DNA from: Pigoraptor vietnamica
Taxonomy: Eukaryota > Opisthokonta > Filasterea
Reading direction: 5' to 3'
DNA: 15,408 nucleotides
NCBI GenBank assembly: GCA_943704525.1
Contig: CALSCQ010000464.1
Span: 1 to 15,408, forward strand
In this document: piece by piece, positions 7,688-15,408 of the stretch
How positions within the stretch are numbered: position 1 is the stretch's first letter
How the letters are laid out: each line of letters starts with the position of its first letter
Made by a program: the position numbers and the translations under genes
Notes under the pieces: model-generated
Databases searched by the model: none
What the model was told of the DNA's origin: nothing
The model's input: only the letters and a program-made list of their open reading frames with translations

Positions 7688-9934
7688 ATGGAGACATACA
7701 CGCGCGAGCAGCTCGAGGGCATGAAGCGCCCGGAGCTCCAGAAGATCTGCAAGGCCGCTGGCATCAAGGCCAACATGAAGGTGCGCTCGATGTCCGCCCC
7801 AATTTAAGCGTGTCCGCTTCTCACCTACTTGCAAGCACAGTCGCATGGACCAATAATGCATGCATGTTCGCACGGCCGTGCATTGAAAGTGCGCTCGATG
7901 TGCGGCCCAATTTAAGCGTGTCCGCTTCTCACCCACTTGCAAGCACAGTCGCATGGAACAATAATGCATGCATGTTCGCACGGCCGTGCATTGAAAGTGT
8001 TCGTTGTTTTCTCTGCCAACGCAGAACGTTGAGCTCGTCGAGGCGTACCTTGAGTACCAGCAGGGCCTCGGCGCACCGACGGCGGATGTGCCCACGGGTA
8101 AGTCGTTGGCCCATTTCAACTTTCTCCCTCCGCACGCGTCTCAAATCATTCACACTATCAGACACTTCTACAGTCGCAGCGGCGCCTGAAAACAACGGGC
8201 CCGTGCCCATGGAAGTGTGCGAGCACGTTGTCGAGCCCGTCTCCGCACCTGTCGAAGTCATTGTCGTTGAGTCTGTTGCGGCAATCGAAGCCCCCGCAGT
8301 CGCTGAGGCATCGGCTGTGCCGGCGCCCGAAGTCGCACGAAGGCGCACATACGACCTCGACGAGTCGGCAGCGGTGATCTGCAAGACACCGAAGCGGACG
8401 GAGAAGAGCGCCCCCATCGCCACGCCGGTGGTCCCTGCCGCTGCCCCTGTCGCCGTCGCTGCCGGTGCGGAGATGGAGGAGCTTAAGGCGAAGGTGCTTT
8501 CCGAAGTGGACCAGCGCGTGGGCATTGTGGCCGGTGCGCCGCTTGTTGCGAACGGGGCCAAGAAGAGCAAGGGCGCCGTGGGCAAGTTTACGGCCACCCC
8601 CAAGTCGAAGAAGGACTGGGACAAGATCCACACACAGGTGCGCGAAATCAAGCAATGCACGCGAGTGTGTGTGCTGTCGTTTGCATCCCGGCCGTCATGT
8701 GAGGGCACGCAGGGGAGAAGTAGGGTGGCTGTTGTTTGCATGCTCGGGCGAAGAACGTGTCTGTTGTCAACAGTACTCTTGCGGGAATTGAAACGGCACA
8801 CAAGTGTGACATCTCATCCTTCCCCGCGCTGTTTATACGCGACGCAGACATTTGACAAGATGGAGTCGATCGAGGACTACCTGCTGAAGAAGCGCGTGAA
8901 CGGCGGCGGCGGCGTCAAGAAAGCCACGGACAAGGCGGAGACGTCGGCGAACGCGCGCAAGTCGCTCGCAAAGGACCCCGCGAAGGTCGCCGCTGTCGCG
9001 AAGGCGGTCGAAGCGGCGCAGCACATCAAGGCCGCCGCGAAGAACGTCGGGTTCAATGCGACCGCCAACGCACTCCGCGCCATCACGCCAGGCAAGCCCA
9101 CGACGGCCATCGCAAAGGGTGCGTGCGTGAGTGTGTGTCTGGGGGGGGGGGGCTTTATGTACGTCGCTTGTGTGTGGGTTCATGTGATGTTCGTATCGCA
9201 CCTGGAGTGCATGCGCTTGTGTGTGTGCTGTTTCGGATATGCTCGTGTTGCGCTTTGTCGCACGATCTCAACCCATCCCTGTGCAGGCACGTTCACGCCG
9301 CGCCCGAAGACACCCGCGGGAACGACCGATGCCAAGTCCACATCGAAACCCATCGGTGCGTCACTCCACACCACTCCCACGCATCTGCATTCACACAATT
9401 TAAGCAGCCCGCTCGCCGCTCGTACGCGCTAACCGTTTGTAGTCACGGTGGTGTATGAAAACTGGCGTCTCACACCGTCCCATTCTGTTCCACGCACAGT
9501 CTCCGTCGCCCGCCCCGATGACAAGGACCGGCGCAAGTCGCAGGCCGTCTCTAAGATCCCCGTCGCGCGCGGTGAGTGTCCCATTGAACACCAATCCACT
9601 CCGCCTTCGCCGACTTGCGACATGCCATCTCAACCGTACGCTCCCCGCAGCCATTCTCCGCCCCACTGCCGGCAAGAGCAACGCACCCGAAGCCCCCATT
9701 GTGCCCCTCGCGAAGAGCGCGAAGGCCGCGCCCACGCCCGCGCGTCAGAGCCCCAAGGCGGCCGCGATCGACCGCGCCCTCGAGGAAGGCCACAAGCGGC
9801 GGTCGTCCGGGGCATTTGAGGACTTCAAGGTGCGCCGCGCGGCCGCCGTCGAGGCCTTCCGCCGGCTGTCGGCGGGGTCGATGGAGCGCATGCGGCGCAC
9901 GGGCGCGCTGCCGAGGGGAACCATCGTCGTCTAG
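7688..9934 (+). CDS. NUSAP1-like: NuSAP-like nucleolar/spindle-associated protein
   Basis: Seven exons: 7688-7780, 8025-8097, 8174-8637, 8848-9118, 9287-9355, 9500-9571, 9651-9934. They sum to 1326 nt, encoding 441 residues plus TAG; an acceptor 6 nt further on (8180) would remove two residues. Start context is GCCATGG. Residues ~8-50 form a SAP-like helical domain (LEGMKRPELQKICKAAG, then ANMKNVELVEAYLEY) that matches the N-terminus of animal NuSAP. Residues ~201-226 carry the family hallmark DWDKIHTQTFDKMESI followed by EDYLLKKR, split by intron 3. The rest is Lys/Ala/Pro-rich and probably disordered, with a CDK-type site TPKR in the first half. The tail is basic and helical (EDFKVRRAAAVEAFRR). 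NuSAP binds and bundles microtubules around chromosomes in mitosis and shuttles through the nucleolus. I see no KEN box. The symbol reflects homology; orthology is likely but unproven. Confidence 0.85.
7781..7996 (+). repeat. 108-bp tandem duplication inside NuSAP-like intron 1
   Basis: Two adjacent copies, 7781-7888 and 7889-7996, differ at only a few positions (for example TGTCCGCC against TGTGCGGC, and CACCTACTT against CACCCACTT). The repeat starts exactly at the 5' splice site, so each copy opens with GTGCGCTCG after AAG or AAA, creating a second potential donor at 7889. Use of that donor would add 108 nt in frame, but the segment contains an in-frame TAA and would truncate the protein after the first exon. 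It makes up most of the 244-nt intron. Confidence 0.93.
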
Positions 9935-10243
9935 ACGCGTTCCGAGACTTTCTTCGCCCGCTATCGCCGTTCCCCTACGTACACACAACAACACACAATT
10001 GGCACCGCTTTGCGTTTCGCCGCGCCCGCGTCGTCTCTCTTTTTTGTTCTCAATCGTCGCGGCTGCGTTTGCGTTTGCTCTACTTCGCCTGTCTGATACA
10101 CCACTGCCATCATCCAAAGGAATGTTGGATTCCCTCTCACATACAGACGTCCGCACATTCACAGAATCGAACTTGCCCACAAAGGTGATAAGCATACTGT
10201 TCTCCCGAGTGCACGCATTGGGCTAAAGCAAACCATAGGTGCT
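9935..10243. other. Convergent intergenic spacer (3' UTRs)
   Basis: 309 bp between the stop codons of the NuSAP-like gene (+) and the oxidoreductase gene (-). It must contain the 3' ends of both transcripts. There is a pyrimidine-rich stretch around 10033-10050. I see no canonical AATAAA signal, no RNA gene and no coding frame worth reporting. Confidence 0.6.
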
Positions 10244-11963
10244 TCACTTGCGCTCGCACGGGTACACAACGCCGACGCTGCAGCGAATGGCGTCCATCGT
10301 GCGCATCACGCCGAGTGTGAGCTCGTGCGTCACAATGTCGTTCTCCGTCTTCCCCGCTGCAATCGACTCTTGCACAGCGCGCGCCTCGTACGACAGCCCC
10401 TGCGAGTTGGGAAAGTTGAACTTGCCCTCGACGTGCGGCACGGGCTCGCTGTACGACACCTCGGGGAGGCCCGTCGAGAACCACGGCGTGTGCGTGATGG
10501 TGGTGGGGCAGCAGAACAGGCCATGGATGCGGATGCGGCCCGTGGACCCCGCAATGACCGCATCGCTCGCCACGGCGCAGTCGATCGCAGACGCCGCGTA
10601 AGCCGTGCGTCCGTTGCTGAACGTAAGGCACGCGGCCACGCGCTCGTCCACGCCCGTGGGGTACAGTGAGCCTGTCGCGACGACGGCGGACGGCCGCGCC
10701 TCCCCGTAGAAGAACGAGGGGAGCGACACGGAATACACGCCCGCTGCAAGCAGCGAACCGCCGCCCTGCGCGATGTCCACGATGGAGGGGTTGGCCTTGT
10801 GGTCGTTCACCCAGCCCAAGTCGGCGCTCACGTGACGGACCTCGCCGATGGCCCCCGCGGCGACGAGCTCGCGCGCCTTGCGAATAAGCGGAAAGAAGGG
10901 CATCCAATTCGCCTGCCGAAAAACATTTGTGGAAGTGAGTCGTCGGTTGTACGGACACGCGTGTGCGCGCGAGTTGCGTGTGAGAGAATGTAATGGCAAT
11001 TGCGAGCGAGAGTGCGGGAGTTGCGTTGAGAGTGCGGGAGTTGCGTGTGAGAGAATGTAATGGGAGTTGCGTGCGAGAGTGCGGGAGTTGTGTGCGAGAG
11101 TATGCATACGTACTGGTGCGTGCATGATGCCTGCACGAAAAGACAGAAGAGAACGTGTGCGTTTGATTTCCACATAGTACACACAGACACATACCTCCAT
11201 CAGAAACCGACCCGTGCGCTTCGCCAGCGACACCATTTCCTCGGCCTGCGCATAGTTCAGCGCAAACGGCTTCTCGCAGAGCACGTGACGGCCGTGGTTG
11301 AGCGCGAGCACGACATTGTCCCTAACGCAAAAGCAAGGGGTGTGAATGAGAAATGAGCGACCTTCTGCGTAACAGGCGGGGAGCGGCCAAAAGCATACTT
11401 CAGCCCATTTGCGCATACCGGTGGGAAGACGCAGGCGTCGCAACATAGATGATGTCGACGTCGCCGTCGCGCACGAGGTCCTCGTACGACCCGTACGCCT
11501 GCCATTCGCAGCGAAAATGTGAGCGAAACAGCCCTCCGAATGCCGCCAGTGCGAAAAACGAAGCAGCAAATGGACGGCGATCTTGCACTGCGTGGTAGCC
11601 ATCTTCTTCACTGACACAATGGCCTTCTACACCGTACTCCAACAGCAGCAATTTCAAGCAGGTCGGATCGATACGGCGCACGCCGGCACTCCTCGCGAGA
11701 CACACGCGCGTACCTTGGGAATCTTGTGCTCTGCGGCAAACTTGTCCGCGGCCCCCTGCGTGCGCGATCCCACAGCCACGACGCGCGCGTCCTCCACAAT
11801 CGACAGCGCGAGCGTGAAGTCGTGCGCAATTCGACCGGTGCCTGCGTGGCGAGAACAATACGACAGCATCCGACGTGGTGTGAGATGACTACAAGCCGAA
11901 TGCAAACGCCAAGCGAACTCGCTTACCCAGAATGCCCCAGCGAAACACCCGCCCTGTCGCCAT
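10244..11963 (-). CDS. Gfo/Idh/MocA oxidoreductase, dimeric dihydrodiol dehydrogenase type
   Basis: Five exons: 11963-11927, 11841-11714, 11498-11419, 11321-11195, 10912-10244. They sum to 1041 nt, encoding 346 residues plus TGA, close to the 334 residues of human DHDH. The N-terminal Rossmann fold starts with WGILGTGRIAHDF (residues 9-21), the NADP-binding glycine motif, interrupted by intron 1. The family catalytic-lysine motif CEKPFALN is at 97-104. The C-terminal half is the alpha/beta substrate domain (ADLGWVNDHKANPS, GGGSLLAAGVYSV, DAIRCSVGVVYP). The family oxidises trans-dihydrodiols or aldoses and reduces dicarbonyls with NADP(H), in the cytosol. Two departures: the Asp of the usual GGGALLD(I/L)G(I/V)Y motif is Ala180 here, although Tyr184 remains; and the usual WxRFxP is W127-M-P-F-F-P, without Arg. 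It is therefore a divergent member whose substrate cannot be assumed. Confidence 0.88.
10973..11106. repeat. 67-bp tandem repeat inside oxidoreductase intron 4
   Basis: About two copies, 10973-11039 and 11040-11106. Both open with GTTGCGTGTGAGAGAATGTA and go on with GAGAGTGCGGGAGTTG words that are themselves repeated at about 20-24 bp. The array fills nearly half of the 282-nt fourth intron (11194-10913). There are no conserved spacers or CRISPR-like features; it is an ordinary minisatellite. Confidence 0.85.
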
Positions 11964-12283
11964 TCGAAAATAACGCAGTTGTGTGTGCGTGCGTGTGTGT
12001 ACGCGTGCGTGTGTGTGTGAGTTCCTATCGTGTGCTTGCGCTCTTTCGTTATACACGTGCAGCTGTTGTGTGGCTAATGGCCAGAGATTACACAATCCAG
12101 TCCGGCGCGTCGTGTTACTTCATGTCACCGTGGCCGGACACGGGCGCCAAGTGAGCGCGCACAACCGCAAAGCACAGCGGATTTGAGGAAATCTATTCAT
12201 CTGAGCATTCTGCTCTTTTTTCTCCCGTGCAGCGTGACACTGTGTTTCCTTCCGTCCACGCACCTGCGGCGTTTGTCTCCGCC
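11964..12283. promoter_or_regulatory. Divergent promoter between oxidoreductase and F-box/LRR genes
   Basis: 320 bp between two ATGs pointing apart. A GT-rich patch occupies 11980-12019. Close to the F-box gene there is a strong acceptor-like sequence, CTCTTTTTTCTCCCGTGCAG, ending at 12232, with a possible donor GTGAGC at 12151. An 82-nt 5' UTR intron is therefore plausible. An ATG at 12122 would then open an upstream frame out of phase with the F-box frame. Only transcripts could settle this. Confidence 0.45.
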
Positions 12284-13162
12284 ATGGACCCCTTCACGCT
12301 GCTGCCAGACGAAATGCTCGTGGAGATTTGCGAGCGCTGCGACAATCTCACGCGCATCCGTCTGCGGCACACGTGCCGTCGCTGGTTTCGCGTGTCGAAC
12401 CCCATGATCGTGCTGCACATTGCGTCGCCGAAGGACGCGGAGGGTGCTGTCTCTCTCACGAGACACGCGGGCGGCGCGCGCGTGCACCTGCACTTTGCGT
12501 GGAAGGGCGTGGACGACCCGTCGCCGTTTGCGCACGCGCACTCGCTCGTGCTCTCAGGCAATCGTAAGATTACGAACGTGTCCGCACTGGGAGGGTGCCA
12601 CTCTCTCAACCTCGCATACTGCAAGGCGCTCACGGACGTGTCGTCGCTGGGGCGCGTGCACACGCTCGACCTCTCGTACTCGGCCGTCACCGACGTGTCC
12701 GCTCTGGGGCGCGTGCACACGCTCGTCCTCGCACACACGCAAGTGAGCGACGTCTCTGCGCTCGGTCGCGTCCACGATCTCTGCCTCCTCGGCTGCCGCA
12801 GACTGGAGGACGTCTCGGCGCTTCGCTACGTCCACACGCTCGTGTTGGCCGGCTGTCCGCAACTGGCGGACGTGTCTGGCCTCGGCAACAACCACACGCT
12901 GGACCTCTCATTCTGCAAGAAGGTGACCGACGTCTCATCGCTCGGTCGCGTCGATACGCTGACGCTTTCGGGTACGTCGGTCGTCGACGTGAGCGCGCTC
13001 GGAGGCGTGCGCGTGCTTGTTCTGTCCTACTGCGAATGGGTGGAGGACGTGTCTGCACTGGGCCGCGTGAGCTACTTGAACCTCACCAAGTGCCGCCGCG
13101 TGCGAAACCTCGCGTCCATTGTTTCGTCTGTGCGCGAGCTTGTTATTGGCGGCGAATATTGA
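12284..13162 (+). CDS. F-box protein with ten short leucine-rich repeats
   Basis: One uninterrupted frame of 292 residues plus TGA. The frame is open 19 codons further upstream, but the ATG at 12284 has the best context (CCGCCATGG) and directly precedes the F-box. Residues ~4-40 are an F-box (LLPDEMLVEICERCDN, then RLRHTCRRWFRV), which would dock to Skp1 in an SCF ubiquitin ligase. From residue 86 to ~285 come about ten 19-20-residue repeats of the pattern HTLxLSxCxxVTDVSALGRV, forming a leucine-rich solenoid likely to bind substrate. The last unit decays (NLASIVSSVRELVIGGEY). Unlike its intron-rich neighbours it has no intron in the coding part, which fits a retrocopy, a transferred gene or a recent family expansion. 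Repeats of this DVSALG kind occur, as I recall, in LRR proteins of protists and of large DNA viruses. The substrate is unknown. Confidence 0.88.
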   Translation: MDPFTLLPDEMLVEICERCDNLTRIRLRHTCRRWFRVSNPMIVLHIASPKDAEGAVSLTRHAGGARVHLHFAWKGVDDPSPFAHAHSLVLSGNRKITNVSALGGCHSLNLAYCKALTDVSSLGRVHTLDLSYSAVTDVSALGRVHTLVLAHTQVSDVSALGRVHDLCLLGCRRLEDVSALRYVHTLVLAGCPQLADVSGLGNNHTLDLSFCKKVTDVSSLGRVDTLTLSGTSVVDVSALGGVRVLVLSYCEWVEDVSALGRVSYLNLTKCRRVRNLASIVSSVRELVIGGEY

Positions 13163-13786
13163 GCGCCCACTCGCTGCGCCCACTCGCTGCATGCAATGTG
13201 GTACAGTGGCCGGGGAAGGGTGCATAAAAAAACCGAGAGACAGTCGAGAGTTGAATGCCTTGTACCGTCACAACAGCTGTGGCGAAAAGACTGGCGGCGT
13301 GATTCTGAGTCCATCCCCAGCGACTGGTGAGCGTGCGATGGAAGGGCGCTGGCTACTTTATTCTGAATATGGAGACAGATGATTGCAAGCAGAGTGGCGC
13401 CTGCCCAGCCATCAGACACATGGCGCCCACTCGGCATGCACAGCACGGGAACGACAGCCAGAGCCATGGCCAGGCCCGCATGATCCGCGCTGCCAAGCGC
13501 TGTCTCCAGCGCGAAGGCAAAGGAATAAGACGCATTCATAACACGCTCGACACAAACACGCCACAAAACAAAAGGCAAACTTACAACAACACAAACACAA
13601 TAGGCAATAACGGGTGCGTCGACGGACAGCGGAGAACATCCGCCAGATGCGCACATTCCAATCGGTCCTCGTGCAAAGTGGACAGTTCCCCTGGCCATTC
13701 CCTCCTCAGCACGCGACTGTTTCGGCTCGGGTGCATGCTCACACCAGTCTATTAGCCACGTCCCTATGTGAACGACCACTGTGTCG
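13163..13786. other. Convergent intergenic spacer without recognised gene
   Basis: 624 bp between the stop codons of the F-box/LRR gene (+) and the acyltransferase gene (-). Immediately after the F-box stop there is a 13-bp tandem duplication, GCGCCCACTCGCT at 13163-13175 and 13176-13188. An A7 run lies at about 13227-13233. Open frames exist on both strands (the longest, minus 13072-13806, extends into both neighbouring genes), but none shows a domain, splice logic or coding bias I can support. Confidence 0.6.
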
Positions 13787-15373
13787 TCACATGCAGCTGT
13801 CAGCAAGGTGTCTCACGGCGTCCTCAAGGAAGAGCGCCGCCGTGTCCGCATCCACCACACCCACTCCGCCCGTGCACGTCACCGACAGGGCCTCTGACGT
13901 CCCCACGCACGTGACCCACGGCCCCGCACAGACGCCGTGTCCTGCGTGATAGATGGACGCGCGCTTGACGAACACGGGCTGCACACTCTCACTGTCCGCA
14001 GTCAAGACATCCGCGCCCTCGGACGAATTCAAAAGCGATGCGACGTCGAGTGCGCCGACGTTGGCCAGCGCAAACGGCACAGGGACACACTTGTGGGGTG
14101 TTGGCGGGATGCCACGCCGAGCCGCCTCGTGATCGCGTATGAGCGCAGCGAGGACGGAGAGAACGCGCCACGGCTGTCCCCGCGCAATCTCCGCGTGCAG
14201 CGTCTTATGGATGGCCTGGGCCGTGCGCCAGAACAGAGGGGCCTCGCCGGCTGCGAACGCACCAATAAATCAGAAGGAGACAGTTGTGCCTTTTCGGATG
14301 CGAATTTTAAATTTTAAATAATAATAATAAAAAATAATAATTTGGAAATAGGGAAAAGAGTGCCGCAGGCGATAGAGAACCGAAAGTGTTCGGATCGGTC
14401 CATTGCAGGTCACAGTGCATGCACGACCATCGATCCCATTATACAGAAAGGAACACATCGAAGAGCAACGGGAGAAAAGCAACGACACCCTGCGGTCACG
14501 CGCATACAGTGAAGCGGCCCAGCCATGTCCCACCGCTGCCGGCCCGGATGTACTCTGCCATGGGAAAAGACACCCCGCCAATCGACGGCGACGAAATGTA
14601 CCCAAAGTGGGCGCTGTTTTCGCGCGCGTCGCCCTCCGCGCGACGCCGCATGTCGAGCGTCTGGTACAGCGGAATTTCCACTGTCTTCGGCAGCTCCGGC
14701 AGTCCCATTCGGCGAATGCGCTCGCCGCGAAGCAGGCGGTCCGCCATTGCACACACGAGGGACGCGGCGATGGCGGCGTGCACGGTCACCGCGTGCTCCC
14801 TGCAGGCCTTGCGCAGGCGGTCGAACGCAGCGCCATCGAGCACCTGCGTGCAAGAGTGTTGGACAGCCTTAGCCTTACTTCATGCTGGCAAAGTTCTATC
14901 TGTCGATGGGCAGTAAGTGAGCGTGAGATCATCGTCTGCCATCTTGACTCAACTCACTCTCTCAACCGCAAAACACGACACTGGACCCGTCGGATTCGAC
15001 GGCGACAGTCGCTTGGAGAGCGTCTCCGGCCCAAAGTGGACGCCGCGTTCGACAGCGTCGGCCATACGGAACATATTCAGAAGTCCGAAGAAGCCCTTAA
15101 TGCCCGCAAAGACGCCGCGGTGCCGCGCTGGACACAGTTGGTCCCACGTGGCGGCAGAGCGCAGGATGGGAAGGGCGCGCGCGAGCTCGTCGGTGCCGTC
15201 GCCCGAGTGCGGCGCGAGAAGGACGTTGCACGCGGTGACGAATTCGCGGATGAGAATGGCAACGGACTGGCCGTCGGAAATGGCGTGACTCACGGTGAAG
15301 ACGGCCTGAGGGTAGAAAGGAAATTCAATTAGCCCTACGCGCAGAGGCGACCAACTCGCACAGCAGGTGGCCG

Positions 15374-15376
<3 letters not shown>
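13787..15376 (-). CDS. Condensation-fold (CAT-like/BAHD-like) acyltransferase, 5' end missing
   Basis: Three exons seen: from the right edge (open at least to 15376) to 14958, then 14843-14534, then 14250-13787, ending in TGA; introns are 114 and 283 nt and phases agree. The first exon reads SPLRVGLIEF, then AVFTVSHAISDGQSV. This contains HAISDG, the HxxxDG catalytic motif of the chloramphenicol-acetyltransferase-like superfamily (NRPS condensation domains, BAHD and alcohol acyltransferases, PapA5/WS-DGAT), preceded by the expected beta strand. Further on come VEIPLYQTLDMRRR followed by AHFGYISSP, then FALANVGALD, both typical of the second lobe. About 420 residues are visible, so probably only the N-terminus is missing. 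A pyrimidine tract and AG at 15306 could be an acceptor, but the open frame upstream fits the fold better. Both His and Asp of the motif are kept, so it is probably active; donor and acceptor substrates are unknown. Confidence 0.78.
14301..14345. other. AT-rich patch in the acyltransferase intron
   Basis: About 45 bp almost free of G/C (AATTTTAAATTTTAAATAAT and TAA repeats) in otherwise GC-rich DNA. It lies inside the 283-nt intron 14533-14251, near its 3' end but upstream of the pyrimidine-rich acceptor region. The TTTTAAA word is directly repeated. It may be a simple-sequence expansion or the remnant of an insertion. Confidence 0.7.

Positions 15377-15404
<28 letters not shown>
15377..15404. 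repeat. T28 homopolymer at the window edge
   Basis: Twenty-eight T followed by GGGG ends the window, in the middle of an apparent coding exon (poly-A on the acyltransferase sense strand). A homopolymer this long in coding sequence of a GC-rich genome is unexpected. It is more likely an assembly or library artefact at a contig end, or the beginning of an intronic low-complexity tract. Confidence 0.8.
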
Positions 15405-15408
15405 GGGG

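Noticed and set aside
7657-9432. A 591-codon plus-strand frame as one continuous gene
   Set aside because: It starts in a different phase from the SAP-like N-terminus and runs through introns 1-5. The seven-exon model gives both NuSAP motifs in one phase.
10973-11106. Regular repeats considered as a CRISPR array
   Set aside because: Units are head-to-tail without unique spacers, lie in an intron of a eukaryotic gene, and there are no cas genes.
13072-13806. A 244-codon minus-strand frame with some hydrophobic segments
   Set aside because: It overlaps the F-box gene antisense and the acyltransferase 3' end, lacks a recognisable domain, and most likely is open by chance in GC-rich DNA.

Overview
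This window is nuclear DNA from a GC-rich, intron-bearing eukaryote, most likely a unicellular one. Four of the six protein genes are interrupted by GT-AG introns (20 in all, 76-283 nt, phases consistent). Codons are strongly G/C-ending, and long CA/GT microsatellites are present. The gene set (NuSAP-like mitotic protein, SNX13/14/19/25-type sorting nexin, dimeric-dihydrodiol-dehydrogenase-type oxidoreductase, F-box/LRR protein) points to a protist on the opisthokont/amorphean side, but I cannot name the species. Nothing in it looks bacterial, viral or organellar.

Layout. 1-662 is a compound CA-rich microsatellite. 663-1370 has no protein gene but holds a minus-strand 5S-rRNA-like sequence whose 5' half is convincing and whose 3' half is not. 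1371-1586 (-) is a small 71-residue protein made of two near-identical repeats. 1587-2591 is non-coding, with degenerate repeats and a duplicated fragment of the next gene's 3' end. 2592-7187 (-) is a nine-exon gene for a 1108-residue sorting nexin with TM, PXA, RGS, PX and nexin-C domains. 7188-7687 is a divergent promoter shared with the next gene; it carries a perfect palindrome of two CACGTG boxes and two TTTGAA words. 7688-9934 (+) is a seven-exon NuSAP-like gene (441 residues). 10244-11963 (-) is a five-exon Gfo/Idh/MocA-family gene of dihydrodiol dehydrogenase type (346 residues) that lacks an expected active-site Asp. 11964-12283 is a second divergent promoter. 12284-13162 (+) is an intronless F-box/leucine-rich-repeat gene (292 residues). 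13787 to the right edge (-) is a partial condensation-fold acyltransferase gene with an HxxxDG motif. The window ends in a 28-nt T run followed by GGGG, probably a contig edge.

The genes do not form a pathway: membrane tethering, spindle assembly, carbonyl/diol oxidoreduction, ubiquitin-ligase substrate recognition and acyl transfer are unrelated jobs. Their arrangement as divergent and convergent pairs is typical of a compact eukaryotic genome. I found no evidence of a novel multi-gene system. The points most worth checking are the NuSAP homologue and its promoter, the altered active site of the oxidoreductase, the intronless F-box/LRR gene, the GTGCG intron-donor preference, and several young local duplications.
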